64,000 nucleotides of DNA from Chelydra serpentina (Eukaryota > Chordata > Testudines > Chelydridae): contig JBAIAC010000008.1 in NCBI GenBank assembly GCA_037349315.1, positions 36,182,001 to 36,246,000 of the forward strand, in the 5' to 3' direction. Below are positions 46,270-58,194 of the stretch, in pieces. The notes beneath the pieces are model-generated. The model was not told the origin of the DNA. It made no database searches and was given only the letters and a program-made list of their open reading frames with translations. The number at the start of each line of letters is the position of its first letter. The first letter of the stretch is position 1. A program made the translations under genes and the position numbers.

Positions 46270-48164
46270 ATGATTGTATAATGACAAGCCACAATAAGTA
46301 GATAAAACAAGCATCTATGCTGAAAGCAGAGAAGAATGTAATCATGAAATAAGGTTTGCATGGTAAGTACGAGTCACACGTGCTGTTTGAAAGGCTCTAA
46401 ATACAGTCCAAAAACAAGGCCTGTCAATAGTAAGATGGGGGCATTTCCAATTCTAAAAAGTAATATATTAACTATGTGAACATCACCACCTTCTCAATGC
46501 CCTTCTCCAGAAAGGGAAGGTTTGCAAATGGGCAATAGGTGGCAAGGTTCTTATTGTCAAAAAATGTATTTATTTTTAAAAGGGCCAGACCACAGCCTGT
46601 TGGAAGGCTGCCATCAGTGCAGAGGCACAAGAGAAGATTGGGACGTGGGATAAGTACAGGAGCTCTTATACGCCATCCCCTCCCCCAGTTGCTGATAATT
46701 TAGTTTGCACCCTATTGCACCCATAGGGACAAGCTGAGCCAGAGGAAGGCTCATCCCTGGACCTACAGGATGGCAGCAGGGAGATTAACTCTGCTCTCCC
46801 CTTGAGGTTCTGATAGGGGTGATAGCTATACATTCTGGTCATGACTCAGTAGTAACACCCCCAGCACAGGCTGCCTTGGAGAGGTGCTGAATCAGTACAT
46901 TTCCCAGCCACACCCATTCCTGGGACATCCTTACCCACTTTGTGTGCTAACCTGTCAACTCTGGAGCCTGGGGGTGGGGTGGGGGGGAGAGAGAGAGAGG
47001 AGATGGGGTGTTTGCAGGTATTTTACCCTACTGCACCCTCAATCGAGGCAAACGGCAGCATGAGTTCTGTCAGTGGAAATGAGGTGATTCAAACTCAGTA
47101 GGAAAAGCAAACCCCTCCCAGCCCAGCTGCTTAAATGATAGATTATGTATATTTCCAGTCAGAACACATTAAAGGTGCACATGATTCTTACTGTCTACTT
47201 AGTTACGTGCTTTTAATGATGAGATTTATTAACACGGCCTTTGCAGGCTGTAGTTCTATTGCCCATATTCTTACGTTTTGCGATAAAAACAGCTCAATAA
47301 ATATAAAATAAGGCTCTGTCTTGCTGCATCGTAAAAGGGTATTTCCTAGGTGTAAATTAATTTGTTTCTTAAAACAGCTTCCTCCCCCCCCTTTAATTAG
47401 CCACTTTCATAATACTCCTTCTAGTCTACTTTTTTAAAAGGCATGGTTTTTAAAATCAGTAGAACGTAGTTTGTCTGAAGGAAATAGATTTATTTCATTC
47501 ACTATTTCTCCTTATTTAAAAAACTAAACAAAAATCATTTTTTCTGCTTAAAAATCCTTTTCATGCTTTTCTCTTCACTGTTGTCTTCACACCCTTCCAT
47601 GCCTGAACTGCTGCTCAGAGTTTTGTTTTTGCTATTATTGTGACTTCTTGGCTAGGTTCTTGCATTCAGATTTGTTATGTAAAGTATGGAGTACAGTTTT
47701 GTCACTAAATAAATAATTTCAACACTAAGTGAAATGGAATAAACACCAGCCAGCTGAATTCTTTTTATGAATTTGCATTTTACAAATCAATCAATTTGGA
47801 TGTTACAGTAAGAACTTACGGCTGATCTACAGCTGTTTATCTACTGTTTTGTTGGCAGGAAGAGCAGAGGAAATAAAGCCAGTAGGATGGGGTGGTATGT
47901 TAACTGCCATGACTGATAAACACACTTGTCTGTAAAGTCGCTCACATATCCACTATCCTCTCTTCTTTCAAATCCTGCCTTAGGACCCTCATGCACAGCA
48001 CAGCAATGCCTAAATGAAACTGCCAACTGATTAATGGATGGGTAAAAGCCTGAGGTGTTATTTACGTAAATTATTTGGCGTTATGCATATCGCTGGCTTA
48101 TGCAACCAACCATGCTTATTAGTGTGCCACTCATCCTCTCTTCCCTGGTTCCCTTACTTTGTTA

Positions 48165-48320
48165 TTTCACTCATTTATAAATGTTTGTTTTAACTAGATT
48201 GGAAGCTGGACCAGGCAGGTGCCTGTCATATCATCGGTGTACAATGCCTAGCACAATGGGGTCACAATCCTGACTGGACTTACTGTAAAATAAATGGTAA
48301 TACTAGCTCAGTTCTATTCT
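48165..48320 (+). mobile_element. L2/MIR-type 3' end fragment
   Basis: TAGATTGGAAGCTGGACCAG ... GTGTACAATGCCTAGCACAA, then TGGGGTCACAATCCTGACTGG is the sense form of the common L2-like tail, ending in an A/T-rich AAATAAATGGTAATA. Confidence 0.7.
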
Positions 48321-49284
48321 ACTTCATGCCACGAGAAAGCATTGTCAAGAATGAGGTACTGCTGGTCACAGGCTGCCAACTACACCACATTATGTGGCAG
48401 TTTTCAGACAAATGGTCACTAGAGACTAGGTAGAGAACACTACACTCATTTCATTTTTGCTTTAGTTCAGATCTGTAATTAAAAGGCTAGGAATTCTAAC
48501 GGACTAAAGCCCCAATCCTGCCAACAAGTTATTTTGACAATAATTGAAGCCAGTGGGTCTACATGAACGTAAAATTAAGCGTGTGCATGTTTGCGGGATT
48601 GAGGCCTAATTTAACAGTTTTGCTTTTTATAGAGACTTACAGTACAACAGATTGGACATCAGGTGGGTTAGAAATTCAGACACCTCCCAGTGCATCCACT
48701 CTCTTCAGTGGAAACAGTTTAGGCAGCTTTATGAATGTCACTTTGATATTTTATATTACAGGAGAAAACAAGGTGACTGGCAGCTGCACTCCTGCAGTTC
48801 TCCATCCTTCTTGATGCTAGTCACATAAAAATCCTTACATTTTCATCTTCACTACTTACATGGAACCCATTTAGTAATGCACATTGCACACTGTGTTGAA
48901 AACCAACATTACAACCTCATCAATGAATTACACTTGGTTTGACCACTCTGTTACGAAATGCTGCATTTTCAAGAGAAAGAGTCAGGTTTAGTGAGCTGCA
49001 ATGTGCTTATGAGTGCTAGCTGCTCAGTGCACATGGAGCACCTTGCAGCAACAAACACTGCTGTTGCTCCTACCCCTGCGGAGAGAAATCGAGGTGCTGT
49101 AATTAGCATTTAGATTCCTAATAAGATTGACACTGTGATGATGGCTAGGTTGAAAGATTTGCTGCTAAACAAAAGGATAGAATGTATCCAGTGAACAGCC
49201 AGCAGGTTTTGTGCTACAAGCCTAGGTATAAAACACTTTTCCAGAATGGAATGAAATAAAAAATACAAACAAAAACCAAGCATG

Positions 49285-50439
49285 CAGGAGAACCTCAGAG
49301 ATATGAACACAGAAATGGAGGTTGTTCGTAACTCTGAAATGTTCATAACTCTGAACAAAACTTTAGGGTTGTTCTTTCAAAAATTTACAACTGAACATTG
49401 ACTTAATCCAGCTTTGAAACTTTACTATGCAGAAGAAAAATACAGTAACTCCTCACTTAACGTTGTAGTTATGTTCCTGAAAAATGCAACTTTAAGCAAA
49501 ACAATGTTAAGCGAATCCAATTTCCCCATAAGAATTAATATAAATGGGGGAGGGGGGGTTAGGTTCCAGGTGGTGAAGTTAGAGGGTGGAAGAGGTTGGG
49601 ATATTTCCCAGGGAATGCCTTACTGCTAAATGATGAACTAGCTTTTGGCTGAGCCCTCAAGGGTTAACACATTAACAACAATGTAGCCTCTCACACTCTA
49701 CAAGGCAGCACCAATGGAGGGAGGGGAGACAGCATGGCAAACAGAGACACACACCCTGTGTGTGGGAGAGAGAGAGAGATGCATATTGCCCCTTTAAGTA
49801 CGCTGACCCCACTTTTAAGTGCATCTCCCCCCTTTCCCCCCCCAGCAAGCAGGAGGATCAGGGAGCTGCTCCAAGGCAGAGGGCAGGAGCAACACATGGC
49901 AGTGGGGGGAGGGACAGCTGAACTGCCAGCAATTGATAGCCTGCTAGGCAGCTGCTGCACAGGGAATTTAGGGGAGCAGTGAGCTAATAGGGGGGTTGCC
50001 AGTCCACCCTGGTTCCAAGCCCCCACCAGCTACCTCCAACCAGCTGCTCTTCCTGCAAGCAGTGGACAAAGCAGGCGGCTGCCAAATGACATTAGAAGGG
50101 AGCATTGCACAACTTTAAACAAGCATGTTCCCTAATTGATCAGCAACGGAACAATGAAACAACGTTAACCAGGACAACTTTAAGTGAGGAGTTACTGTAC
50201 CGCTTTTAACCATCTTAATTTAAATGAAACAAGCACAGAAACAGTCTCCGTACCTTGTCAAATCTTTTTTAAAAAACTTTCTTCATTTTTTTAGTAGTTT
50301 ATGTTTAACACAGTACCGTACAACACTTACTTTTTTTTTTGGTCTCTGTTGCCTGATTACGTACTTCCTGTTCCAAATGAGGTCTATGGTTGACCGGTCA
50401 GTCCATAACTCTGGTGATCATAACTCTGAGGTTCTACTG
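49285..50439. mobile_element. Outer Tigger-like (Tc1/mariner) non-autonomous element
   Basis: The left end CAGGAGAACCTCAGAG with GTTCGTAACTCTGAA mirrors the right end CATAACTCTGAGGTTCTACTG, followed by TA (50440). The element is interrupted by another element at 49443-50197. Removing that leaves about 400 bp. No transposase. Confidence 0.82.
49443..50197. mobile_element. Inner Tigger-like non-autonomous element
   Basis: 755 bp, ends CAGTAACTCCTCACTTAA and TTTAAGTGAGGAGTTACTG, TA on both sides (49441-49442, 50198-50199). GTTAAGCGAATCC and CTTTAAGCAAAAC blocks near the left end. The interior is partly GC-rich with a GA microsatellite at 49766-49780. Confidence 0.88.
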
Positions 50440-50879
50440 TATTTGTATCACCAGCAAATTTTTCAGAGATTCATGAGTGGAGCCTATGATTACTAATATT
50501 GCAAAGGATATTACAATAATCTTTGACTGATATTAAACATGCCACAAGTGAAGGTACTTTCTTCATAGTCATCTTTGGCAGCTTCTGAGAATTAGAGGAG
50601 TGTGTGTGTTCTTTTGATCTAGAAATATATAGGAAGGAAGTGGTTTTTACACTGAATGCTCTTCAACAACTTCAAGGAGAGGGTGGAAACTGATCATTGA
50701 ACGCAACGAACTGAAGATAACTTTTTCTAGTAAATGTACTGTATCCTTAAAAGTTTTTTCAAAAGTGTGAATAAGCCTGATCCTGTGAGGTGCTAAATCC
50801 CCTCCCCCTATCATCTCCTTAATCCCATGCAGTAGTTTAAAAAAAATGGAGAGGCCATTTACATTATGGGGGACTCTAT

Positions 50880-51560
50880 ACTGGGAAGCACTGACTTTGA
50901 AAAAGATTTAGAGGTTGTGATGGATAATCGGCTCCCATTGTGACGCTGTGGCCACAAGGGTTAATGTGGTTCTTGGATGCATAAACAGGATTCTTGAGTA
51001 CGGGTAGAGAGGTTACTTTATCACATACTTTACCACTGGTTCAACCGCTGCTAGAATATCTTGTCCAGTTCTGGTGTCCACAATTCAAGAAGGGTGTTGA
51101 TAAATTGGAGAGGACTCAGAGAAAAACTACGAGAATGATTAAAGGATTAGCAAACATAGAGTCAAAGAGCTCAATCTATTTAGTTTAACAAAGAGAAGGT
51201 TAAGGGGTGACTTGATTACAGTCTATAAATACGTACATGGGGAAAAAACATTTGATAATGGGCTCTTCAGTCTAGCAGAGAATACTATAAAACCATCCAA
51301 TGGCTGGAAGTTAAAGCTAGACAAATTCAGACTGGAAACAAGATGTAAACTTTTAACAGTCAGAGTCATTAACCAGTGGAATAACCTACTAAAGGTCATG
51401 TTAGATTCTCCATCACTGACCATTTTAAAAGCAAGATTGGATGTTTGTCTAAAATATATGCTTTAGGAATTATTTGGGGTAAGTTCTATGGCCTGTGCTA
51501 TACAGGAGATCAGACAAGATGGTCACAGTGGTCCCTTCTGGCCTTGGAATCTATGAATCC
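50880..51560 (+). mobile_element. CR1 fragment (third subfamily)
   Basis: Broken frames: LPLVQPLLEYLVQFWCPQFK, VDKLERTQRKTTRMIKGLAN (50994-51188) and FRLETRCKLLTVRVINQWNN (51212-51466). 3' end CAGGAGATCAGACAAGATGG, CACAGTGGTCCCTTCTGGCC, CTATGAATC. Inactive. Confidence 0.88.
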
Positions 51561-52119
51561 ATAAGATTTTTAAAACTATTTTTTCAAGTAATTGGACCTC
51601 TGACCCACAGCTGCATAATGCACTTTTCATATTTTACAGTTTTGGGGAGTGCAGTCTCCCCACTTTGCTTCTGTTCTGCTACCAATTCCAAAATGCCTCA
51701 GCAGCCAAGTACATTTCTTCTGATATATAACCTTTTTCTACATTCTCCTGTGAGGAGAGCACTCTGAGGATTATGGTACAAAATACAATACAATGATATG
51801 CTTTTCCTCGCCAGTCCCCACAACTTTACTTCCTACTAGTGTGCTTGTAATTTAGTGATTTCTCTAGTTAATGTGTACTTTTGCTTTGGGTATGGTACAT
51901 GAATTTCAGATTTATTTATAACTCTTGAGGGTTGGGGGTTTATGCTCTACTATGGTCCTCCTAGGGCCAGTCAGGTGGATAGCTCCAAAATATCAAAATA
52001 CTAGAAGAAATGTATACTGGGCAGCTAATGCACATGGCACAATAGTCAAGTGCCATGTACAAGACGTGCAAGAAAAGCTTTATTAATTGGCATTGCATTT
52101 AAAATGGCTTAGAGTTAGA

Positions 52120-52455
52120 CATTTGATAATGGAGGGCTCTTCAGTCTAGCAGGCATAGGTATAGCAAGATCCATTCACTGAAAATTGAAGCTATTCAAAT
52201 TCACATTGGAAATAAGGTGCAAATTTTTAACAGTGAAGGTAATTAACCATTGGAATAATTTACCAAGGATTGTGGTGGATTCTCCATCACTGGAAATTTT
52301 AAAATCAAGATTGTCTTTTAGAAAATCATCCAATCTCTAGTTCAACCAGAAATATTGGACTTGAAGCAGGAATTCCTATGGAAGTCCTATTGCCTGCGTT
52401 ATACAGCAGGTCAAATTAGATTATTACGATTGTCTTTTCTGGCCTTAAAATCTAG
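52120..52455 (+). mobile_element. CR1 fragment (third subfamily)
   Basis: Degraded ORF2 end: GGGCTCTTCAGTCTAGCAGG, TTAACAGTGAAGGTAATTAACC, GTGGATTCTCCATCACTGG, and tail GCAGGTCAAATTAGATTATT..TTTCTGGCCTTA. Confidence 0.8.
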
Positions 52456-53162
52456 GAATAAGAAATTCTTTACAAAAATACATACACTATGTACAAAGAA
52501 CATATTAAAATTTGGTTGCAATAACCTGACTAAGCAAAATGTTAGGATCTTAAAGAACATACATACTCTGACAGACTTCACTACTGCAAATTCTATTAAC
52601 ATAACTTGAGCCATAAAATAAAGTTTTTAGTGAAAGTCCCAAACCAAACCAAATAAAATCTTCACCAGTTTACATGTTTGTTTGTTTTTTGTTAAATATA
52701 ATTTGCCTTGTAGGTCTATTAGGCATGAAGAGACTTGCTCTTAAAATGCTTACCACATTAAAGCAGTCTATTTTGGCTAGATTGACAAATGATTTCTTCA
52801 ACTGCATTCAAATGATAAGCATTGCTAGCAATAAATTTTCCATATATTTACTTCAAGGGGGTAACTCCCGTTCAATTAGCCTGTCCTGTCAGTGTAAATT
52901 GATAAACGTATCAAATTATCATAGCATAGGAGAATCTCTGACCTAAAACTGGAAAATATTTTGATTATTGGGATTTAAGTGAATCCATAAAAAAGGCCCT
53001 TAGTACCCTTTTATGAAATATCTCCCAGAACTTGAAAAGTCTGGGAAAAGAAGGTTGCCCCCTGACTTTCATTTAGTTAGGCATTCAGGTGAGATGATGA
53101 AATTTTATGGCGTGTGATTGTATTTCAGTAGAAATAACTGAGCTCATATTAGCCTATACTTA

Positions 53163-53457
53163 GGGCACGTCTATACTACCCGCTTGATTCGGCGGGTAGC
53201 AATCGATCTTCTGGGATCGATTTATCGCGTCTCGTCTAGACACGATAAATCGATCCCGGAAGTGCTCGCCGTCGACACCGGTACTCCTGCTCCGCGCGAG
53301 GAGTAAGTGGAGTCGACGGGGGAGCCTGCCTGCTGCGTCTGGACCCACGGTAAGTGCTTTTTAGTTCGAACTAAGATACTTCGATTTCAGCTACGTTATT
53401 CATGTAGCTGAAGTTGCGTATCTTAGTTCGACCCGGGGGGTTAGTGTGGACCAGCCC
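53163..53457. mobile_element. Harbinger-like MITE with internal hairpins, copy 2
   Basis: 295 bp, ends GGGCACGTCTATACTA / TTAGTGTGGACCAGCCC, TTA on both sides (53160-53162, 53458-53460). It contains the same palindromes as the 4265 copy in reverse order (ATCGATTTATCGCGT, GTCGAC, GTAGCTGAAGT). Its right TTA directly abuts another MITE. Confidence 0.9.
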
Positions 53458-53460
53458 TTA

Positions 53461-54843
53461 GGGTATGCATACACAACAGCTTGGAGATGTAATTCCCAGA
53501 GTGGCTAGACAGACATGTGCTAGCTCTGCTTGAGCTAGCATGCTAATGTCACTATGTCCCCAACTTTGGAACAGTCTCTAGAAGGAATGCCTTCAGTCTG
53601 TCAGATGCTCGGGTGGGGGAGTCTCACTCTTCCTCCAGGGTAAGCCACGTGGCTTCATCGCTTCCTTACACTGGACCTGTGGGCCTTCAGCACTCCCGCT
53701 TCACACCGCGAGCTCTGTGTACCGAGTCCAACTGAGAGAGACTCCTAGTGGAGACTTGTGCATTCTTCAGGGATTAATGCACCTCAGCAAACATTTGCAG
53801 TGACACTCAAGCAGCACTGACAAAACAGTAGGGTTTTTTAGTCAAGTGGAACACAGCATAAGAAGTCCTTAGGTTAGCAGAGAGAACGGAAGGTCAAATA
53901 TAGACCATTCTGGTTAGCCCAGCCAAGCTCTGTCTGTCTCTCAGGCTGTGTCTACATTAGAGACCTTACAGTGGCACGGCTGTGCAGCTACACCGCTGTA
54001 AGGTCTCCCATGTAGCCTCTCTATGCTGATGGGAGAGAGCTCTCCCGTCGATATAATTAAACCACTCCCAATAAGCGGCGTTAACTATGTAGTGGGAGAG
54101 TGTCTCCCGTCGACATAGCGCTGTCTGCACTGGCGCTTCTGTTGGTGTAACTTACATTGGTCAGGGGTGTGGTTTTTCATAATCCCCAAGTGACAATTTT
54201 TACCGACAAAAGTGCTAGTGTAGACATAGCCTAAGTCTGACTTCCTTGGTCAGACTCCAGATGACAGCCCAGGCGCAGAACGCTTATCTTCCCACCTCAT
54301 ACCTTCTAGTCCTTTGTTCTTCAGCATGGGGATTATGCTCACTTTCCCTGCTGAGGGATGGGAGAATCTCTCCCCCCTCCGGGTCCTTGATTACTTGGTG
54401 TCAATGTCCTGGAGATGGGCTTTGCCATTGTCTTCACAGATTCTCCACTGATATGGGGTCAGCCTCAGCCAGGCTTTTTCCAATGATCCATTTAGTCTCA
54501 GCCAGCTAGGTAATATTCATACCTATGTCTCTTAGCCTGCCCTGAGAGCAAACAGTACTTTTCTACCACTGGGTAATAATGCAGCATATAGGGGACACTG
54601 AGGCATACACAGGATTCATAAAAATATATCAGAAAATTCCCATGTCATCACAGCTAAAAACAACACTGAAGCTGCAACAATCCCAACCAACCCCCGGGTA
54701 CGTACTTGGGTGGCTAGCCTGAGTTGCCATCTGTGCTTCTGTGTCCAAATTGCTATTTTTACCACACTAGGTTGAGCAGAGCTAACGCATGTCAGTTTAC
54801 CTGTGCTGGAAAGAGCCCTCCCAGCTGCTGTGTAAACATACCC
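53461..54843. mobile_element. Split MITE with later insertions
   Basis: The left end GGGTATGCATACACAACAGC, with GGCTAGACAGACATGTGCTAGC (53461-53545), pairs with the right end GCTGCTGTGTAAACATACCC (54690-54843). The parts are separated by about 1.1 kb containing another MITE (53944-54231) and unassigned sequence that may be an LTR-like fragment (53600-53940, 54240-54680). Confidence 0.6.
53944..54231. mobile_element. Harbinger-like MITE
   Basis: 288 bp, ends GGCTGTGTCTACATTAG / CTAGTGTAGACATAGCC, flanks TCA / TAA. Internal inverted pairs GACCTTACAGTGG/CCGCTGTAAGGTC and CTCCCGTCGA repeated. Confidence 0.82.
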
Positions 54844-54891
54844 TAAAGTAAATCACACACTGACATTTAACAGCAGCTGTGAACTTAAATG

Positions 54892-55840
54892 TCACGAGGG
54901 CACGCCCCGCCCACCCTCCACCCCAGGCCCCCCGGACCTTTTCATCGGGCCCCTGCCCCGTGGACCCAACCGGCCCCCCCGCCCCTTCTCCATGAGCCGG
55001 CTGCACACCTTGCAGCCGGTCCGCTTTCAAACCGCGCCACGGAAGCATCTCTACACGCTCGTGCTCCACACCCTTCATTTCCTCGCCCTCGTGTCCCGCC
55101 CCGACACAAAGTGGCGGGACCTTCTACCACCTCTAGAGGGTGAGGAGCCCCGGTGGGCCAGCCTCTATTCCACTCTGATACCGAGGCACACCGGGGATGT
55201 CAGCTGGCGACTCCTTCATGGGGCCGTGAGCACGGGCGTGTATTTGGCGCGGTTTACCCCTGTCCCAGATACCTGCCCCTTCTGTGGTGTGAGGGAGACC
55301 CTGGTGCACGTCTACCTGGAGTGCGCCAGGTTGCAGTCCCTATTCCGGCTCCTCACCAATATTTTGTTACGATTTTGGCTGCACTTTTCCCCTCACCTCC
55401 TTCTCTATGCACTCCCTATCCGTGGCCCCACAAAGTCACGGGACCTCCTGGTCAATCTCCTCCTGGCCCTGGCTAAATTGGCCATCTATAAAACCAGGGA
55501 GAGGAGGCTGGCCGATGGAGGCTCCGGTGCCTGTGGGGCCTGTTTCCGATCCCTTGTCCGTTCACGCATCCAAGCAGAGTTCCTCTGGGCGGCGTCCGCT
55601 GGCTCCCTTGACGCCTTTGAGGAGCGGTGGGCACTGTCCGGGGTTCTCTGCTCGGTGTCCCCGTCAGGCTCCCTTCTTTTAACCCTGTGACCGCACCCCT
55701 GACCCTGTTATTTCATTAGTTGTCCCCCGGACTCATTTGGATTCCAGGTCCTGTGGATCCTCCCCTTAAACTAGGGGGGGTCCTTTAGCAGTGGGCGGGC
55801 TTCCGCCCGCCCACTTCCCGGAACCCAATAGGTAAATGTC
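54892..55840 (+). mobile_element. Tx1-like LINE, ORF2 C-terminus
   Basis: GC-rich 5'-truncated LINE. The frame is open to the TGA at 55688-55690, more than 232 codons. It shows the zinc-binding RVT tail GDVSWRLLHGAVSTGVYLAR, then PDTCPFCGVRETLVHVYLEC (C..C....H....C), and SFDAFEERW-like SLDAFEERWALSGVL near the end. The body is leucine-rich (LLVNLLLALAKLAIYKTRER). The clade call Tx1 rests on recalled similarity. Base composition contrasts strongly with the AT-rich surroundings. No stop or frameshift in the retained part. Confidence 0.78.
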
Positions 55841-55842
55841 AT

Positions 55843-57310
55843 TCTTTGACAGGGTTACTGACCTAATAGATCGGGGGGGAGGGGGGGAAGCAGTAAATGT
55901 GATGTACATTCATTTTATTAAGGCTTTTGACACAGTCCCACATGACATTCCCATAAGTAAACTAAGGGAATGTGATCTAGATTAAATTACTATAAGGTGG
56001 GCATACAACTGATTGAAAGATCATACTTAAAAAGTAGTTATCAATGGTTCACTGTCAAACCAGGAGGATGTATTTAGTGGGGTTCCACAGGGGTTAGTCT
56101 TGGGTCAGGTACTATTTAATATTTTCCTTAATGACGTGAATTCCTAATGAGTGGAGAGTAGGCTCATAAAATCTGTAGATGACACCAAGGTGGGAGGAGC
56201 TGAAAGCACTTTGGAGGATAGGATTAGAATTTGAAACAACCTTGACAAACTGGAGAATTGGTCTGAATTCAACAAGATGAAATTCATTAAAAATAAGTGC
56301 AGAGTACTTCACTTAGGAAGGAAAAGTGAAAATGCACAACTACAAAATGGGGAATAACTGGCTAGGTGGTAGTACTGCTGAAAAAGATCTGGGGTATAAT
56401 GGATCACAAAGTGAATGAGTCAACAATGTGATGCAGTTGGAAAAAAGGCTAATATCATCCTGGGGTACATTGACAGGAGTGTCATAGGTCAGATCCGGGA
56501 GGTAACTGCCCTGCTCTACTTAGCACTGGTGAGGCCTCAGCTGGAGTAGTGTGTCCAATTCTGGGCACTACACTTTCGGAAAGATGTGGACAAACTGGAG
56601 AAAGTTCAGAGAAGCAACAACGATAAAAGGTTTTGAAAATGTGACCTATGAGGAAAGATTAAAATCACTAGGCATGAGAACTTGAGAAAAGAAGTCTGAG
56701 AGGTGACCAGATAATCTTCTAATACATTAAAATAGGGTGACCAGATGAGAAGACCCGAAAATCGGGACCTCCCACCCCAAAAAAACCAAAACAGAAGAGC
56801 CTCTGCCGCCGAAGTTGTTGAGGAAAAAAAAACAACGGAAGAGCTTCTGCTGCCGAAGTTGTTGAGCAAAAAAAAAAAAAAAAACCCAAAGAAGACTGAA
56901 AATCGGGACAAAAGGGACCATCGGTCAGGACGCGGGACACATGGTCAAAAATCAGGACAGTCCCGATTTTATCGGGACGTCTGGTCACCCTACATTAAAA
57001 ACTGTTATAAAGAAGAACGTAATCAACTGTTCTCTGTATCCACTGAAGGCAGGACAAGAAATAACGTGTTTAATCTGCAGCAAGGGAGATTTAAATTAGA
57101 TATTAGGAAATTTTTTTTAATAAGGGTAGCTAAATTCTAGAACAGGCATTCAAAGAAGGTTGTGGAATCCCCATTACTGGAGGTTTTAAAGAACAAGTTG
57201 AACACACACCTGTCAGGGATGGCTAGGTTTACTTGGTCCTGCCTCAATATGAGGGGTTGGACTTGACTTCTCAAGGTCCCTTCCAACCCTACATTTCTAT
57301 GATTCTATGA
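55843..57310 (+). mobile_element. CR1 LINE copy, broken, with nested hAT MITE
   Basis: Degraded RT: SFFDRVTDLI-like start, then IKAFDTVPHDI (about 55918), GVPQGLVLGQVLFNIFL (about 56080), VDDTKVGG (about 56176; D for FAD), then the C-terminal part and tail CAAGGTCCCTTCCAACCC, ATTTCTATGATTCTATGATA. Interrupted at 56733-56992 by a hAT MITE. Confidence 0.85.
56733..56992. mobile_element. hAT-type element (TAGGGTGACCAGA family), longer variant
   Basis: 260 bp, ends TAGGGTGACCAGATG / CGTCTGGTCACCCTA, perfect CATTAAAA duplication (56725-56732, 56993-57000). The interior has a duplicated CTGCCGCCGAAGTTGTTGAG / CTGCTGCCGAAGTTGTTGAG and poly-A runs, unlike the 124-bp copies. Confidence 0.9.
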
Positions 57311-57479
57311 TATGTGTGTGTTAATGTAGCTTTGTAGCATTAAACCCATCCTATGGAAGACTGACAACTTTTTTGAGCGCAAAACAGGGTTAATCAATCC
57401 ATCTCTCTTGGATTGGATATTTACATGGATATCAAGAAGACCCAGAGTTTTCATAATTAATAACACATTTTGGAAGGGA

Positions 57480-57655
57480 TATTAAACCTTGTGCTTCAGG
57501 ATTTAAGCCAATCTTTAAGTATTAGAGATCAGGATGAGACCTATGTTGAGGGCAGATTATCCTGGATCTACTCCTTACTGCTGGGCTCTTTACCTTCCTT
57601 GGAACATCTGGTATTGGAAACTGGGCCTCGGGTCTGATCCAGCATGACAGTTCCT
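57480..57655 (+). mobile_element. CR1 3' tail remnant
   Basis: TCCTTGGAACATCTGGTATTGG, GGGCCTCGGGTCTGATCCAG, CATGACAGTTCCTATG is the 3' end of the 8140-type CR1. The upstream part is unrecognisable. Confidence 0.7.
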
Positions 57656-57848
57656 ATGTTTTAGCCATGTTGGTCCCAGGATATGAAAGAGAAAAGGTGG
57701 GTGGAGTAATAACTTTCACTGGCCTAACTTCTCTTGGTGGAAGGGACAAGCTTTTTGAAGAAGAGCTCTGTGAAGCTCAAGTTTGTCCCTTCCACCATCA
57801 GACATTATTCTACTAAACGACATTACCTCACCCACCTTGTCTCTCTCA
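57656..57848. mobile_element. Fold-back Penelope-type tail repeat
   Basis: AGCCATGTTGGTCCCAGGATA, AAGGTGGGTGGAGTAATA and GGTGGAAGGGACAAGCTTTT face their complements AAGTTTGTCCCTTCCACCAT and CATTACCTCACCCACCTTGT. A Harbinger MITE sits at its right end. Confidence 0.65.
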
Positions 57849-58144
57849 GGGTACGTCTATACTCACGCGTCCTGTCGGAGGCGCTGGATCGATCTTCTGG
57901 GTTCGATTTATCGCGTCTTGTCTAGACGCGATAAATCGAACCAGGAAGTGCTCCGCCGTCGACGCTGGTAATCCAGCTCGACGAACGGAGTAGGCGGAGT
58001 CGACGGGGGAGCCTGCGCGCCGCGTGTGGACCCCGGGTAAGTGCTTTTTCATTCGAACTAAGATAGTTCGACTTCAGCTACGTTATTCACGTAGCTGAAG
58101 TTGCGTATCTTAGTTCGAATTATGGGGTTAGTGTAGACCAGCCC
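57849..58144. mobile_element. Harbinger-like MITE with internal hairpins, copy 3
   Basis: 296 bp, ends GGGTACGTCTATACT / AGTGTAGACCAGCCC, TCA on both sides (57846-57848, 58145-58147). Palindromes TTCGATTTATCGCGTC..GACGCGATAAATCGAA and TTCGAACTAAGATA..TATCTTAGTTCGAA are well preserved. Confidence 0.92.
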
Positions 58145-58194
58145 TCAGTTCCCACATTGAAATCTTTAGTACTACATGCTAAACATTCCACAAT

